Shown piece by piece: positions 36,675-45,603 of a stretch of DNA of 64,000 bases. Source of the DNA: Gammaproteobacteria bacterium MedPE (GTDB lineage Bacteria > Pseudomonadota > Gammaproteobacteria > Enterobacterales > Psychrobiaceae); assembly GCA_001874365.1 (NCBI GenBank), contig MPDF01000003.1, positions 1-64,000 of the forward strand, read 5' to 3'. Made by a program: the position numbers and the translations under genes. Under the pieces are notes generated by a model that was not told where the DNA came from, made no database searches, and saw only the letters and a list, made by a program, of their open reading frames with translations. The stretch's first letter is position 1; each line of letters starts with the position of its first letter.

Positions 36675-37193
36675 ATGCAACTAGTAAAGATACCTTTGAC
36701 GCTTGATCCAATCAAAGCGGCTAAAATGCACTCTAACTACCAAGGTGGTATAGAGAGCGCTCAATTGCCAAGATTGTTGGAAGCGTCCGCCGGATTCTGT
36801 AGCGATATACAGGTACAGTTTTCTTGTGATACTGACGAACAGGGCACTGTGATCATTAATGGTCACGCGCAAGGCGAAGTCACCCTGACTTGTCAGCGTT
36901 GTATGCATGAATATAAGCAGAATCTTTCTGTGGAATTCTGTTATTCACCTTTGACTGCAAAGTCTCAGGAGGATGACATACCGGACATTTACGATCCTGT
37001 CGATATGGATGAAAATGGACATATTGCAATTGCTGAACTTATCGAAGATGAGTTTATCGTTTCAATTCCATTTTTTCCTATGCACGATGTAGAAGATTGT
37101 TCTGTTGAACAAGATTTTACATTGGGTGAAATAGATGACAGCGTCGAGGAACGTCCAAACCCGTTCGCGGTGTTACAAAAATTAAAGAAATAG
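36675..37193 (+). CDS. yceD: YceD family protein (DUF177)
   Basis: This 172-residue DUF177/YceD protein is linked to large ribosomal subunit accumulation (plant and bacterial homologues are needed for 23S rRNA or 50S assembly); the molecular role is not settled. It has the family LPRLLEASAGF start, a CQRC motif near residues 75-78 that may bind zinc, and an acidic segment DIPDIYDPVDMDENGHIAIAELIEDEF. It precedes rpmF, as in most Gammaproteobacteria, with a 20-bp gap, and is likely translated from a near-leaderless transcript. Confidence 0.92.
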   Translation: MQLVKIPLTLDPIKAAKMHSNYQGGIESAQLPRLLEASAGFCSDIQVQFSCDTDEQGTVIINGHAQGEVTLTCQRCMHEYKQNLSVEFCYSPLTAKSQEDDIPDIYDPVDMDENGHIAIAELIEDEFIVSIPFFPMHDVEDCSVEQDFTLGEIDDSVEERPNPFAVLQKLKK

Positions 37194-37213
37194 GGTTTTT
37201 TTAGGAGACCATC

Positions 37214-37384
37214 ATGGCTGTTCAAAAAAGTAAAAAATCACGTTCAAGACGTGGCATGCGTCGTTCACACGATGCGCTAACTGGCGTTCAACTAAGTGTT
37301 GATGAGACAACTGGTGAAACTCACCGTCGTCATCACATCACTGCTGACGGTTACTACCGTGGCAAAAAAGTAATCGAGCTATAA
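37214..37384 (+). CDS. rpmF: 50S ribosomal protein L32
   Basis: L32 is a small protein of the large ribosomal subunit. The 56-codon gene encodes [20 protein letters not shown] at its start and ends [10 protein letters not shown], the classic L32 layout with the Lys/Arg-rich N-terminus. The four-Cys zinc knuckle of some L32 proteins is absent, so this is the zinc-free type. TAGGAGACC precedes the ATG. It lies between yceD and plsX, as in E. coli. The short reading frame is easily missed. Confidence 0.97.
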   Translation: MAVQKSKKSRSRRGMRRSHDALTGVQLSVDETTGETHRRHHITADGYYRGKKVIEL

Positions 37385-37396
37385 TAGGCGATTACT

Positions 37397-38422
37397 TTGA
37401 GTGATCTAACCCTTGCGTTAGATGCCATGGGGGGCGATTTCGGTCCCCAAGTGACGGTGCCTGCATCCTTGCAGGCACTGGAACGTTTTCCTTTTCTATC
37501 TATTTCCATCTTTGGCGACGCCAACACTATTAAGCAGTTTATTCCTGCGCAATTTCCTCATTTAAATCGTTTACACATCGAACATTGTTCACAAATTGTT
37601 ACCATGAATGACCGTCCATTGACTGCTGTTCGTAATCGCCGTGAATCGTCGATGCGCAAAGCGATTGATATGGTTCAACAGGGGCGAGCAGCTGCGTGTG
37701 TCAGTGCTGGCAATACTGGTGTGTTGATGGCGATGGCGAAGTTAGTACTTAAGACGTTGCCAGGCATTGATAGGCCAGCGCTTATTTCAACATTACCCAC
37801 ACTGCAGAATAAGCCTGTGTATATGTTGGACTTAGGGGCTAATGTGAGTTGTGATTCAGATACATTATTGCAGTTTGCAGTGATGGGCTCGGTTGTTGCA
37901 CAAAAAGTGAATGACATTCACAAACCACGGATTTCATTACTTAATGTTGGTGAAGAGGCGATTAAAGGCAATGATGTTGTCAAACAGACCGCTGAACTTT
38001 TAAAGGAAACCTGTCAATTAAACTACATTGGTTATATTGAAGGACATCAGATCTTTGAAGGTAATACCGACGTTATTGTGTGTGATGGCTTTGTTGGCAA
38101 TATTAGTTTAAAAACAACGGAAGGTGTGGCTAATCTTTTGTTTGAACATCTGAAACAGGCGGCGAAATCTAGTCCATTAATGCGCTTTTTATCGTTTATC
38201 TCCACACCTTTTCTTAAAAATGTACTTTGTAAGGTGAAACCCGACCAGTACAACGGTGCAAGTCTGCTAGGATTGCGCGGTATAGTAATCAAGAGTCACG
38301 GCAACGCTGATCAACAAGCCTTTTTAAATGCCATTAAACAAGCAATTACTGAAGTTGAACAGCAAGTTCCTGACAGAATTCAAGACAGCTTAGAATCTAT
38401 ATTATTAGAAAAAATCTGCTAG
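37397..38422 (+). CDS. plsX: Phosphate acyltransferase PlsX
   Basis: PlsX makes acyl-phosphate from acyl-ACP for phosphatidic acid synthesis, linking fatty acid and phospholipid synthesis at the membrane. The 341-residue product has LALDAMGGDFGP at the N-terminus, the Rossmann-like motifs (CVSAGNTGVLMAMAKLVL) and VDxLxxG-type metal and phosphate residues in YMLDLGANVSCDSD. It starts at TTG (37397), supported by alignment to E. coli MTRLTLALDVMGGD; no ATG fits. The gap to rpmF is 12 bp. The weak start codon could set a lower translation rate than for rpmF. Confidence 0.95.
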   Translation: MSDLTLALDAMGGDFGPQVTVPASLQALERFPFLSISIFGDANTIKQFIPAQFPHLNRLHIEHCSQIVTMNDRPLTAVRNRRESSMRKAIDMVQQGRAAACVSAGNTGVLMAMAKLVLKTLPGIDRPALISTLPTLQNKPVYMLDLGANVSCDSDTLLQFAVMGSVVAQKVNDIHKPRISLLNVGEEAIKGNDVVKQTAELLKETCQLNYIGYIEGHQIFEGNTDVIVCDGFVGNISLKTTEGVANLLFEHLKQAAKSSPLMRFLSFISTPFLKNVLCKVKPDQYNGASLLGLRGIVIKSHGNADQQAFLNAIKQAITEVEQQVPDRIQDSLESILLEKIC

Positions 38423-38452
38423 CTTCCAACTGTCTTCATAAGAGCTTTCATC

Positions 38453-39418
38453 ATGTATTCAAAAATTTTAGGTACCGGTAGTTATCTACCGACACAAGTG
38501 CGTAGTAATGCCGATCTTGAAAAAATGGTCGATACTACAGACGAATGGATCACTGCACGTACGGGAATTAGCGAACGCCGTATTTCTGATACTTCTGAGT
38601 CAGTGGTCACTATGGCGCATGAGGCTGCTAAACAAGCACTCGAAATGGCAGGATTGTCTGCAAACGACATTGATATGATTGTCTTTGGCACAACCAGTGG
38701 TGAAAACGCATTCCCTGCCGCTGCTTGTCAGTTACAAGAATTTCTAGGCATTGAAGCGCCTATCCCTGCGTTTGATGTTGCCGCGGCATGTTCAGGTTTT
38801 ATTTTTTCGATGAGTGTTGCAGATCAATATATTAAATCGGGTAATGCTAAGAATATTCTAGTGATTGGCGCTGACGTTTTATCACGTTTATGTCATCCAG
38901 AAGATCGTTCTACTATTATTTTATTTGGTGATGGTGCAGGCGCTGCGGTATTAACGGCAAGTGAAGAACCTGGTATTTTATCAACGCACATTCGAAGCGC
39001 TGGTAAACACGGCGATTTATTAAAATCACGTGCGGTTCCTCGTCATAAGAATCCTGAAGATCCCATTGAAGGTTTCATTGAAATGAAAGGCAATGAAGTT
39101 TTCAAGTTTGCTGTCACTCAACTCAGTAACGTAGTGAGCGAAACATTAGCCGCTAACAACCTTGAGAAATCGGACATTGATTGGTTAGTGCCACATCAGG
39201 CAAACTACCGCATTATTAGTGCCACCGCTAAAAAGCTATCAATGCCAATGGAGCAAGTTGTTTTAACACTCGCTAAGCACGGTAATACGTCGGCTGCTTC
39301 AGTGCCAATTGCACTCGATGAAGCGGTACGTGACGGCCGAATTCAACGTGGACAAATGTTACTACTTGAAGCATTCGGTGCTGGTTTCTCGTGGGGCTCT
39401 GCGCTCGTACGTTTCTAA
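38453..39418 (+). CDS. fabH: 3-oxoacyl-ACP synthase III FabH
   Basis: FabH starts fatty acid synthesis by condensing acetyl-CoA with malonyl-ACP. The 321-residue product has the catalytic triad: Cys113 in DVAAACSGF, His in VPHQANYR and Asn in KHGNTSAAS. It follows plsX by 30 bp, and the fatty-acid cluster continues with fabD, fabG, acpP and fabF. A perfect 11-bp hairpin lies between fabH and fabD. Confidence 0.97.
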   Translation: MYSKILGTGSYLPTQVRSNADLEKMVDTTDEWITARTGISERRISDTSESVVTMAHEAAKQALEMAGLSANDIDMIVFGTTSGENAFPAAACQLQEFLGIEAPIPAFDVAAACSGFIFSMSVADQYIKSGNAKNILVIGADVLSRLCHPEDRSTIILFGDGAGAAVLTASEEPGILSTHIRSAGKHGDLLKSRAVPRHKNPEDPIEGFIEMKGNEVFKFAVTQLSNVVSETLAANNLEKSDIDWLVPHQANYRIISATAKKLSMPMEQVVLTLAKHGNTSAASVPIALDEAVRDGRIQRGQMLLLEAFGAGFSWGSALVRF

Positions 39419-39441
39419 CGGTTACTGTAAATCTATTTAAT

Positions 39442-39467
39442 AATAAACGCGCTGAGGCGCGTTTATT
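39442..39467 (+). terminator. Hairpin between fabH and fabD (attenuator or processing site)
   Basis: AATAAACGCGC (39442-39452) and GCGCGTTTATT (39457-39467) pair perfectly around TGAG. The following tract GATTTTCTATAAAA is only moderately T-rich, so it may be a weak terminator or an RNA processing element rather than a full stop. Confidence 0.55.
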
Positions 39468-39502
39468 GATTTTCTATAAAAATTTAATAAAGGATAATTA
39501 TC

Positions 39503-40432
39503 ATGTCAAAAACGGCGATAGTATTCCCCGGTCAAGGTTCACAAACCTTAGGCATGCTAAGCGACATCGCTAGCGAGCACGCAATTGTTCAAGAAACATT
39601 TGCGCAAGCATCTAACGTATTAGGTTACGATTTATGGGCATTAGTTCAAGATGGTCCTGGTGAAGATTTGAATCGTACAGATCGTACTCAGCCAGCATTA
39701 TTAGCCGCAAGTGTTGCTATTTGGCGTGTATGGAATGAACAAAATGGCAAACAGCCTGAGTTTTTAGCCGGTCACAGCCTTGGTGAGTATTCTGCATTGG
39801 TATGTGCTGGTGCTATTGCGTTTGAAGATGCGATTAAGTTAGTTGAACTACGTGGTCAATATATGCTTGAAGCCGTGCCAGAAGGCACGGGTTCGATGGC
39901 GGCGATTATCGGGTTAGATGACGATGCCATTGCTAAAGCCTGTGGAGATGCTGCGCAAGATCAAGTGGTATCGCCAGTAAACTTCAATTCACCCGGACAA
40001 GTTGTTATTGCTGGTCATAAAGAAGCTGTTGAGCGCGCATCAGCACTATGTAAAGAAGCCGGGGCAAAACGAGCATTGCCATTAGCGGTTTCAGTACCAT
40101 CACATTGTTCATTAATGTCGCCAGCGGCAGAAAAACTAGCGGCTCAACTAGAGACGATTGACGTTAAGTCGCCAGTGCTTAAAGTGATTAATAATGTTGA
40201 TGTTGCCATTGAAAGTGACCCAGTTGCGATAAAAGACGCCTTAAAACGCCAACTGTTTAGTCCTGTTCGTTGGTCTGAAACAGTACAGTTTTTCGCAGCA
40301 AATGATGTGTCATTACAAATTGAAGTGGGACCTGGCAAAGTGCTGTCTGGTCTTGCAAAACGTATTGATAAAAGTGTTAGTGGCGTTGCAACTACAGATG
40401 TTGCTAACCTAACTAGTGCGTTAGAAAAATAA
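39503..40432 (+). CDS. fabD: Malonyl-CoA:ACP transacylase FabD
   Basis: FabD moves malonyl from CoA to ACP. The 309-residue product has the active-site GHSLGEYSA with Ser92, the FPGQGSQ start and the His motif VPSHCSLM. AAAGGATAATT precedes the ATG. It is followed by fabG after 15 bp, and both have good ribosome sites, so they are cotranscribed. Confidence 0.97.
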   Translation: MSKTAIVFPGQGSQTLGMLSDIASEHAIVQETFAQASNVLGYDLWALVQDGPGEDLNRTDRTQPALLAASVAIWRVWNEQNGKQPEFLAGHSLGEYSALVCAGAIAFEDAIKLVELRGQYMLEAVPEGTGSMAAIIGLDDDAIAKACGDAAQDQVVSPVNFNSPGQVVIAGHKEAVERASALCKEAGAKRALPLAVSVPSHCSLMSPAAEKLAAQLETIDVKSPVLKVINNVDVAIESDPVAIKDALKRQLFSPVRWSETVQFFAANDVSLQIEVGPGKVLSGLAKRIDKSVSGVATTDVANLTSALEK

Positions 40433-40447
40433 TTAACGGAGTTAACA

Positions 40448-41188
40448 ATGAGTTTTAATTTTTCAGAAAAAGTTGTTTTAGTGACCGGTGCAAGCCGTGG
40501 CATTGGTAAAGAAATCGCGAAAGTATTCGCTGCTGGTGGCGCAACAGTTATTGGCACTGCAACAAGTGAAAATGGCGCAGGCAAGATCAGTGAGTATTTA
40601 GGTGAAAACGGTAAGGGTTTAGTATTAAACGTTACTGATAGCGACTCTATTGCAGCCTTATTTGACTCGATTAAGTCTGATTTTGGTGGCGTTGATATTT
40701 TAGTTAATAATGCTGGTATCACGCGCGACAATCTAATGATGCGTATGAAAGATGAAGAGTGGGATGACATCATCACTACAAACTTAAATTCAGTGTTTAA
40801 GATTTCTAAAGCTGTATTACGTCACATGATGAAAAAACGCGAAGGCCGTATTATTAATATCGGTTCTGTCGTTGGTTCTTCAGGTAATCCAGGCCAAGCA
40901 AATTACTGTGCATCTAAAGCAGGTTTACTTGGTTTTACAAAATCTTTAGCACAAGAAGTTGCATCTCGCGGCATTACAGTAAATACTGTTGCTCCTGGTT
41001 TCATCCAAACGGATATGACTGAGGAATTAAACGATGAGCAAAAAGACACTATCTTGTCTAAAGTACCTGCAAATCGTTTAGGGAAACCACAGGAAATTGC
41101 CGGTGCAGTTGCTTTCTTAGCATCTGACATGGCTGCTTACATCAACGGTGAAACGTTGCATGTGAACGGTGGTATGTACATGGGCTAA
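40448..41188 (+). CDS. fabG: 3-oxoacyl-ACP reductase FabG
   Basis: FabG is the NADPH-dependent ketoacyl-ACP reductase of each elongation cycle. The 246-residue short-chain dehydrogenase has the Rossmann motif TGASRGIG, NNAGITRDN, and the catalytic Ser-Tyr-Lys (IGSVVGSSG..., then YCASKAG). The CATSENG-type N-terminal residues are typical. GGAG precedes the ATG. No terminator follows directly; the acpP leader of 176 nt begins, with a FadR operator in it. Confidence 0.97.
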   Translation: MSFNFSEKVVLVTGASRGIGKEIAKVFAAGGATVIGTATSENGAGKISEYLGENGKGLVLNVTDSDSIAALFDSIKSDFGGVDILVNNAGITRDNLMMRMKDEEWDDIITTNLNSVFKISKAVLRHMMKKREGRIINIGSVVGSSGNPGQANYCASKAGLLGFTKSLAQEVASRGITVNTVAPGFIQTDMTEELNDEQKDTILSKVPANRLGKPQEIAGAVAFLASDMAAYINGETLHVNGGMYMG

Positions 41189-41268
41189 ATTGATTTAGCG
41201 CATTAGAATAATAGTTTATTAGTATTTGTTTACAAATTGGGGTAAATTTCGGCGATAATGCCGTTAAA

Positions 41269-41285
41269 TTCTGGTTTGACCAGCA
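41269..41285. promoter_or_regulatory. Predicted FadR operator upstream of acpP
   Basis: TTCTGGTTTGACCAGCA contains CTGGT-TTG-ACCAG, a perfect 5-bp-arm dyad that matches the E. coli FadR core CTGGTnnGACCAG (E. coli fabB site: ATCTGGTACGACCAGAT). The window also encodes a FadR whose DNA-contact residues are the same as those of E. coli FadR. The operator centre is 88 bp before the acpP ATG. Activation from a position near -40 is possible but the promoter is not fixed. Confidence 0.7.
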
Positions 41286-41364
41286 TTTCAGATATTGATT
41301 TGTTTGGTTAATCCTCTAAACTAGCCCCATATTTTATGACTCTGTAAAAACAGGAAAAATTGCC

Positions 41365-41598
41365 ATGAGCATTGAAGAACGCGTAAAGAAAATTGTTGTT
41401 GAACAACTAGGTGTTAAAGAAGAAGAAGTAGTTAGCGGTGCGTCATTTGTTGATGACCTAGGTGCTGATTCACTAGACACAGTTGAGCTAGTAATGGCTC
41501 TAGAAGAAGAATTCGACACTGAGATTCCAGACGAAGAAGCTGAAAAAATCACTACAGTTCAAGCTGCTATTGATTACGTAAACAGCGCTCAAGGTTAA
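41365..41598 (+). CDS. acpP: Acyl carrier protein
   Basis: AcpP is the small acidic carrier of all fatty acid intermediates. The 77-residue product has the [12 protein letters not shown] motif with Ser36, the site of 4'-phosphopantetheine attachment, and is nearly identical to E. coli AcpP. AGGA lies about 8 nt before the ATG. It has its own leader (with the FadR operator) and its own strong terminator, allowing separate and higher expression than its neighbours. Confidence 0.98.
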   Translation: MSIEERVKKIVVEQLGVKEEEVVSGASFVDDLGADSLDTVELVMALEEEFDTEIPDEEAEKITTVQAAIDYVNSAQG

Positions 41599-41615
41599 TT
41601 TAACCTTTGCATTGA

Positions 41616-41640
41616 AAAGGCGGCTTTTGCCGCCTTTGTT
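41616..41640 (+). terminator. acpP terminator
   Basis: AAAGGCGGC (41616-41624) and GCCGCCTTT (41629-41637) pair perfectly around TTTT. The T tract after the stem is short (TTTGTTG), so partial readthrough into fabF is likely. Confidence 0.75.
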
Positions 41641-41755
41641 GTATCTAGCGCTAAATGAAATAAACACGATCGGTGTTATTTGCTACAAATTAATACATTT
41701 GAAGATAGTTTGAAGCAAATAGCAGCAAGAATTCAATAAATTTGGAAGGGTTGAG

Positions 41756-42997
41756 ATGACAAAACGTCGTATTGTAGTAACAGGCATGGGCATGGTTTCT
41801 CCTGTTGGTAATACTGTTGCAGAAAGTTGGGACAGTGTATTACAAGGCAAAAGCGGTATCGATATTATTAAAGCATTCGATACAAGTATCTACAGCACAC
41901 ACTTTGCGGGTGAAGTAAAAGACCTAGATATGGAACCTTACTTACCTAAGAAAGAAGCGCGTCGAATGGATAAATTCATCCAATTTGGCATGGTTGCTGG
42001 TGTACAAGCTATCGAAGACAGTGGCATTGAAGTAACCAGTGATAATGCACCGCGTATTGGTGTTGCCATTGGCTCTGGTATGGGCGGTTTAGGATTAATC
42101 GAAACGACTCACGCTCAAATGGCTAAAACAGGTGTGCGTAAGATTTCTCCGTTTTTCGTGCCGGGTACCATCATTAACATGATTGCTGGTAACTTATCGA
42201 TTCGCTATGGCTTCCAAGGTCCAAACATTGCGATTACAACAGCATGTACTACTGGTGTGCACAATGTTGGCCATGCAGCTCGTATGATTGCCTACGGTGA
42301 TGCGGATGTTATGGTTGCTGGTGGTGCAGAAGCTGCGACGACAGAACTCGGCTTAGGCGGTTTTGGTGCTGCTAAAGCATTATCAACGAACAATGATAAT
42401 CCACAGCAAGCTTCTCGCCCTTGGGATAAAGACCGCGATGGCTTCGTGATGGGGGAAGGCGCCGGCATGATGGTATTAGAAGAATACGAACATGCGAAAG
42501 CCCGTGGTGCAAAAATTTATGCTGAGTTAACTGGCTTTGGCATGAGCGGTGACGCACACCATATGACATCACCACCTAGTGATGGTGCTGGCGCAGCTGC
42601 TGCAATGGTTAATGCATTAAATGATGCTGGTGTTGCACCTGAAGACATTGGTTACATTAATGCTCACGGCACGTCGACGCCGGCTGGTGATAAAGCTGAA
42701 ACAGCGGCTGTTAAATCAGTATTTGGTGAGCATGCTTATAACTTAGCGGTTAGTTCAACTAAATCAATGACAGGTCATTTATTAGGTGCTGCGGGGTCGG
42801 TGGAAGCGATTTTCTCTGCGCTGGCGGTAAGTGATCAAATTATGCCACCAACCATTAACTTAGATAATCCTGATGAAGGTTGTGATTTAGATTACGTCAC
42901 CGAAGGTGCACGTAAGAAAGAACTGAATCATGTACTTTGTAACTCATTTGGTTTTGGCGGTACAAACGGTTCATTGTTATTCAGTAAAGTTAAATAA
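41756..42997 (+). CDS. fabF: 3-oxoacyl-ACP synthase II FabF
   Basis: FabF is a condensing enzyme of elongation, with a role in temperature control of membrane composition in E. coli. The 413-residue product has Cys164 in [10 protein letters not shown], His in NAHGTSTP and His in [12 protein letters not shown], with the C-terminal [19 protein letters not shown] precedes the ATG. The 157-bp gap after acpP holds the acpP terminator and an AACAC/GTGTT dyad near 41665; fabF may also have its own promoter there. Confidence 0.97.
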   Translation: MTKRRIVVTGMGMVSPVGNTVAESWDSVLQGKSGIDIIKAFDTSIYSTHFAGEVKDLDMEPYLPKKEARRMDKFIQFGMVAGVQAIEDSGIEVTSDNAPRIGVAIGSGMGGLGLIETTHAQMAKTGVRKISPFFVPGTIINMIAGNLSIRYGFQGPNIAITTACTTGVHNVGHAARMIAYGDADVMVAGGAEAATTELGLGGFGAAKALSTNNDNPQQASRPWDKDRDGFVMGEGAGMMVLEEYEHAKARGAKIYAELTGFGMSGDAHHMTSPPSDGAGAAAAMVNALNDAGVAPEDIGYINAHGTSTPAGDKAETAAVKSVFGEHAYNLAVSSTKSMTGHLLGAAGSVEAIFSALAVSDQIMPPTINLDNPDEGCDLDYVTEGARKKELNHVLCNSFGFGGTNGSLLFSKVK

Positions 42998-43017
42998 GCG
43001 TTATTAAATTTACTGGT

Positions 43018-43047
43018 AAACCCGCTCGTCAAACAGCGGGTTTTTTT
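43018..43047 (+). terminator. fabF terminator
   Basis: AAACCCGCT (43018-43026) and AGCGGGTTT (43035-43043) pair perfectly around an 8-nt loop, followed by TTTT. Confidence 0.9.
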
Positions 43048-43074
43048 ATGGTTGATAAACGCTTTACAGCAAAA

Positions 43075-43464
43075 TTAGTTTGTATGAGTGATGAAAAGAG
43101 CAGGGTTATATAGTGTTAGTAAAACGAGACAGACAATAATATTTAACCATGAACAAATCCAAAAAATTGTTCTAAATGGCTGCTTTTGTGTTTTGTGACG
43201 CCTTATTTGCTGAATTAAATAACTCCCCGGCCAGCCACCGCAACACGCCAACACATAAAAACGCAATTCACTTATCCGCGGCATACCTTTTATAGCTGCT
43301 GATTTATCTTGCCATGTAAATAACACTGTAATTAGGTTTAGTGTCGTAAAGTAACTCACGAATAATGTTTGATGAATTTGAGGTAACGTCATGGCGACTA
43401 ATGTCACTGAAACGACAAAGGCGATGCAAATGATAACACCTAGTTTTAATACTGATTTACGCAT
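43075..43464 (-). CDS. DUF1294 family membrane protein
   Basis: This 129-residue protein has three or four membrane segments and the DUF1294 signature: Y..LN..TVLFTWQDKSAAIKGMPRISE, then CCGGWPGSYL and RRHKTQKQPF. Function unknown. I start it at the ATG at 43464, which overlaps the TetR stop by 8 nt (ATGCGTAA); the longer frame to 43515 would run inside the TetR gene. It is the last gene of the aldehyde dehydrogenase-TetR-DUF1294 operon and is probably translationally coupled. Confidence 0.8.
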   Translation of the reverse strand: MRKSVLKLGVIICIAFVVSVTLVAMTLPQIHQTLFVSYFTTLNLITVLFTWQDKSAAIKGMPRISELRFYVLACCGGWPGSYLIQQIRRHKTQKQPFRTIFWICSWLNIIVCLVLLTLYNPALFITHTN

Positions 43465-44038
43465 CAATGGCAATGGCTCGCCAAAACAAGTTAAAAGCGT
43501 TATCACGATAATCATCGATGGCTATCAATGATGGGTTATTAATAAAGAATAGGCCGCTAGCAATCATCTGAGATTGGCAATGGTCTAGCAGTAAATCGAG
43601 AGGGTATTCCACAATAATTTTTTGTGCTTGTCCAACGGTAATCATCATTTCTAGAATTGATAATTCTGTCTTCATAGCTTTAATTCGCAATGCTTGTGGC
43701 AAGAAGTTTTCAGTCGCTACTTGTTGAAAAAAAGTCAATTGTCGAGGATGTGAAACCGCCCAATTTAGCGCCAAATGCCACAAGGCTTCGACTTGTTGCT
43801 TTAGTGACTGTGATAACAAATCATCGGATAAGACTAATGCGCTGGCCAATTGTTGTTTACTGGCAATATACAACGAGGATACCAACGAGTGCTTGTTTTC
43901 AAAATGATGAAACAATGTGCCGTTAGCAACGCCAGCATGTTTGGCAATTGACGCAGTAGAGGTGCTGTGAATGCCTTGTTCACTAAACAGCGTTAAAGCG
44001 CTGTTTAGCAATAGATCACGTTTGGTTGTTTTGCTCAT
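43457..44038 (-). CDS. TetR/AcrR family transcriptional regulator
   Basis: This 193-residue TetR-family regulator has the N-terminal helix-turn-helix (TKRDLLLNSALTLFSEQGIHSTSTASIAKHAGVANGTLFHHFENK) and a variable ligand-binding domain. Its ATG shares one base with the stop of the aldehyde dehydrogenase gene (TAATG). A degenerate dyad of the type bound by this family lies just upstream of that operon at 45491-45504, so autoregulation of the whole unit is likely. The ligand is unknown; an aldehyde or alcohol-related compound is a guess. Confidence 0.9.
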   Translation of the reverse strand: MSKTTKRDLLLNSALTLFSEQGIHSTSTASIAKHAGVANGTLFHHFENKHSLVSSLYIASKQQLASALVLSDDLLSQSLKQQVEALWHLALNWAVSHPRQLTFFQQVATENFLPQALRIKAMKTELSILEMMITVGQAQKIIVEYPLDLLLDHCQSQMIASGLFFINNPSLIAIDDYRDNAFNLFWRAIAIDA

Positions 44039-45474
44039 TAGCGAATAAATATCTTAATCATTAATTTTTGAATCCAAGTCCCGTACGGTGGAAAAACAAG
44101 TTTGCCTGTATTGAGTCTACCGCGCGACAACACTGTCTTTGCTTTTGAGAAGGTTAAGAAACCTTCGCGGCCATGATAGTGTCCCATACCTGACTCTCCA
44201 ACGCCGCCAAACGGGGCATCGTCGGCGGCAACATGCATAATGGTATCATTGATACAGACTCCACCAGAATGGGTATTGTCGAGTAAATAACGTTGGATAG
44301 CCTTATCAAAGCTCATGATATAAAGCGCAAGTGGGCGAGGGCGATTGGCAATGTAATTAACGGCGTCAGTGAGATCATCGTAAGGTAAAATGGGTAAAAT
44401 AGGGCCAAAGATCTCCTGTTGCATTAACAACATGTCGTCATTGGTATGAGTGACTAACTGCGTTGCCATATTGCGTGAAGATTTATCAATAGCCAAGTCA
44501 TTGGCGGACGTAATAGTCGCGCCCTTTGTTTGTGCATCATCAAGCCATGATAACAAGCGTTGGTGTTGTGCATCATTAATGATATTGCTGTAATCTTCGC
44601 GTTGCTCTTTGCTCCCATACATAGCGACAAACTGCTTTTTATATTCTGCGACGAATTCATCGATCTTATTTCGAGGGCAGAAAACATAATCAGGGGCGAT
44701 ACAAATTTGTCCCGCGTTTAAACATTTTCCAAATATTAGTCGTTCAACCGCGGTGGTAATGGGCATGTCTGGCGCGACAATTGCGGGTGATTTCCCCCCC
44801 AGCTCAAGCGTTACAGGCGTTAAGTTTTCTGCAGCGGCACGCATCACATGACGACCCACGGCAGTTGAGCCTGTAAAAATTAAATGGTCAAAGGCCAGTG
44901 CTGAAAATTGAGCGGCAACATCAGCTTCACCTTCTACAATAGCGACTTGATCATCACTAAATACGCTAGTAAGCATGGCAATGATTGCTTGATTGGTATG
45001 CGGAGTGAACTCAGATAGCTTTAACATTGCGCGATTGCCGGCCGCGAGTGCCGTAATGAGCGGTCCAATAGATAACATGACAGGAAAGTTCCATGGCACC
45101 ATGATTCCGATAACGCCTAATGGCTGATATTCAACACGCACTGTCGCTGGTGATAACAATAGCCCAGCGTGACGTCGGCTCGGTTTCATCCATTTTTTTA
45201 GGCGCTTAATCGTGTAATTAATATTCATCACACAAGGCAGAATATCGCCGATTAAAGAATCGTTTGCTGGACGTTTTCCATAATCTTGTGCCATCGCGTC
45301 AATTAACATCTGTTGATGTTTTAGTAATGCTGATTTTAACTGTTTGAGCATCGAAACACGCTGTTGCGCACTTGGCATAGGAGCACTGACAAAGGCTTGT
45401 TTTTGCGTTGTTAGTATTTGTTGTAGCGTCGTAGTGCTATTGATTTGAGTAACACTTTGTGAAGTAATGGTCAT
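44038..45474 (-). CDS. Aldehyde dehydrogenase (coniferyl aldehyde dehydrogenase-like)
   Basis: This 478-residue NAD(P)-dependent aldehyde dehydrogenase has the catalytic Cys258 in CLNAGQICIAPDY, the general base Glu224 in LELGGKSP, VPWNFPV and TGSTAVGR for the cofactor site, and a C-terminal PFGGVGESGMGHYHG. The CIAPDY signature fits the coniferyl/medium-chain fatty aldehyde class. The C-terminus is hydrophobic (LMIKIFIR), which may anchor it at the membrane. It is the first gene of an operon with a TetR regulator and a DUF1294 protein. Substrate assignment is uncertain. Confidence 0.9.
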   Translation of the reverse strand: MTITSQSVTQINSTTTLQQILTTQKQAFVSAPMPSAQQRVSMLKQLKSALLKHQQMLIDAMAQDYGKRPANDSLIGDILPCVMNINYTIKRLKKWMKPSRRHAGLLLSPATVRVEYQPLGVIGIMVPWNFPVMLSIGPLITALAAGNRAMLKLSEFTPHTNQAIIAMLTSVFSDDQVAIVEGEADVAAQFSALAFDHLIFTGSTAVGRHVMRAAAENLTPVTLELGGKSPAIVAPDMPITTAVERLIFGKCLNAGQICIAPDYVFCPRNKIDEFVAEYKKQFVAMYGSKEQREDYSNIINDAQHQRLLSWLDDAQTKGATITSANDLAIDKSSRNMATQLVTHTNDDMLLMQQEIFGPILPILPYDDLTDAVNYIANRPRPLALYIMSFDKAIQRYLLDNTHSGGVCINDTIMHVAADDAPFGGVGESGMGHYHGREGFLTFSKAKTVLSRGRLNTGKLVFPPYGTWIQKLMIKIFIR

Positions 45475-45490
45475 AACGCAACCTAAATTG

Positions 45491-45504
45491 ACTGATTAGT
45501 CGGT
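45491..45504. promoter_or_regulatory. Probable TetR operator upstream of the aldehyde dehydrogenase operon
   Basis: ACTGATTAGTCGGT is symmetric under purine/pyrimidine rules (ACYGAYTARTCRGT), as is common for TetR/AcrR sites of the ACTGACYRGTCAGT type. It sits 17 bp before the aldehyde dehydrogenase ATG. Confidence 0.55.
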
Positions 45505-45603
45505 CTATTAAACACTGGAACAATTAAAGATACAAGTAATACTTGTCTGTAGGTTTCAGGGAAGTTGGTGGGCTCTATCTGATGATAGAACCCTTCATTG
45601 TTT

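Noticed and set aside
45570-45593. Hairpin GGG.TCTATC / GATAGA.CCC downstream of the EAL gene
   Set aside because: No T run on the minus strand, where it would be needed; function unclear.
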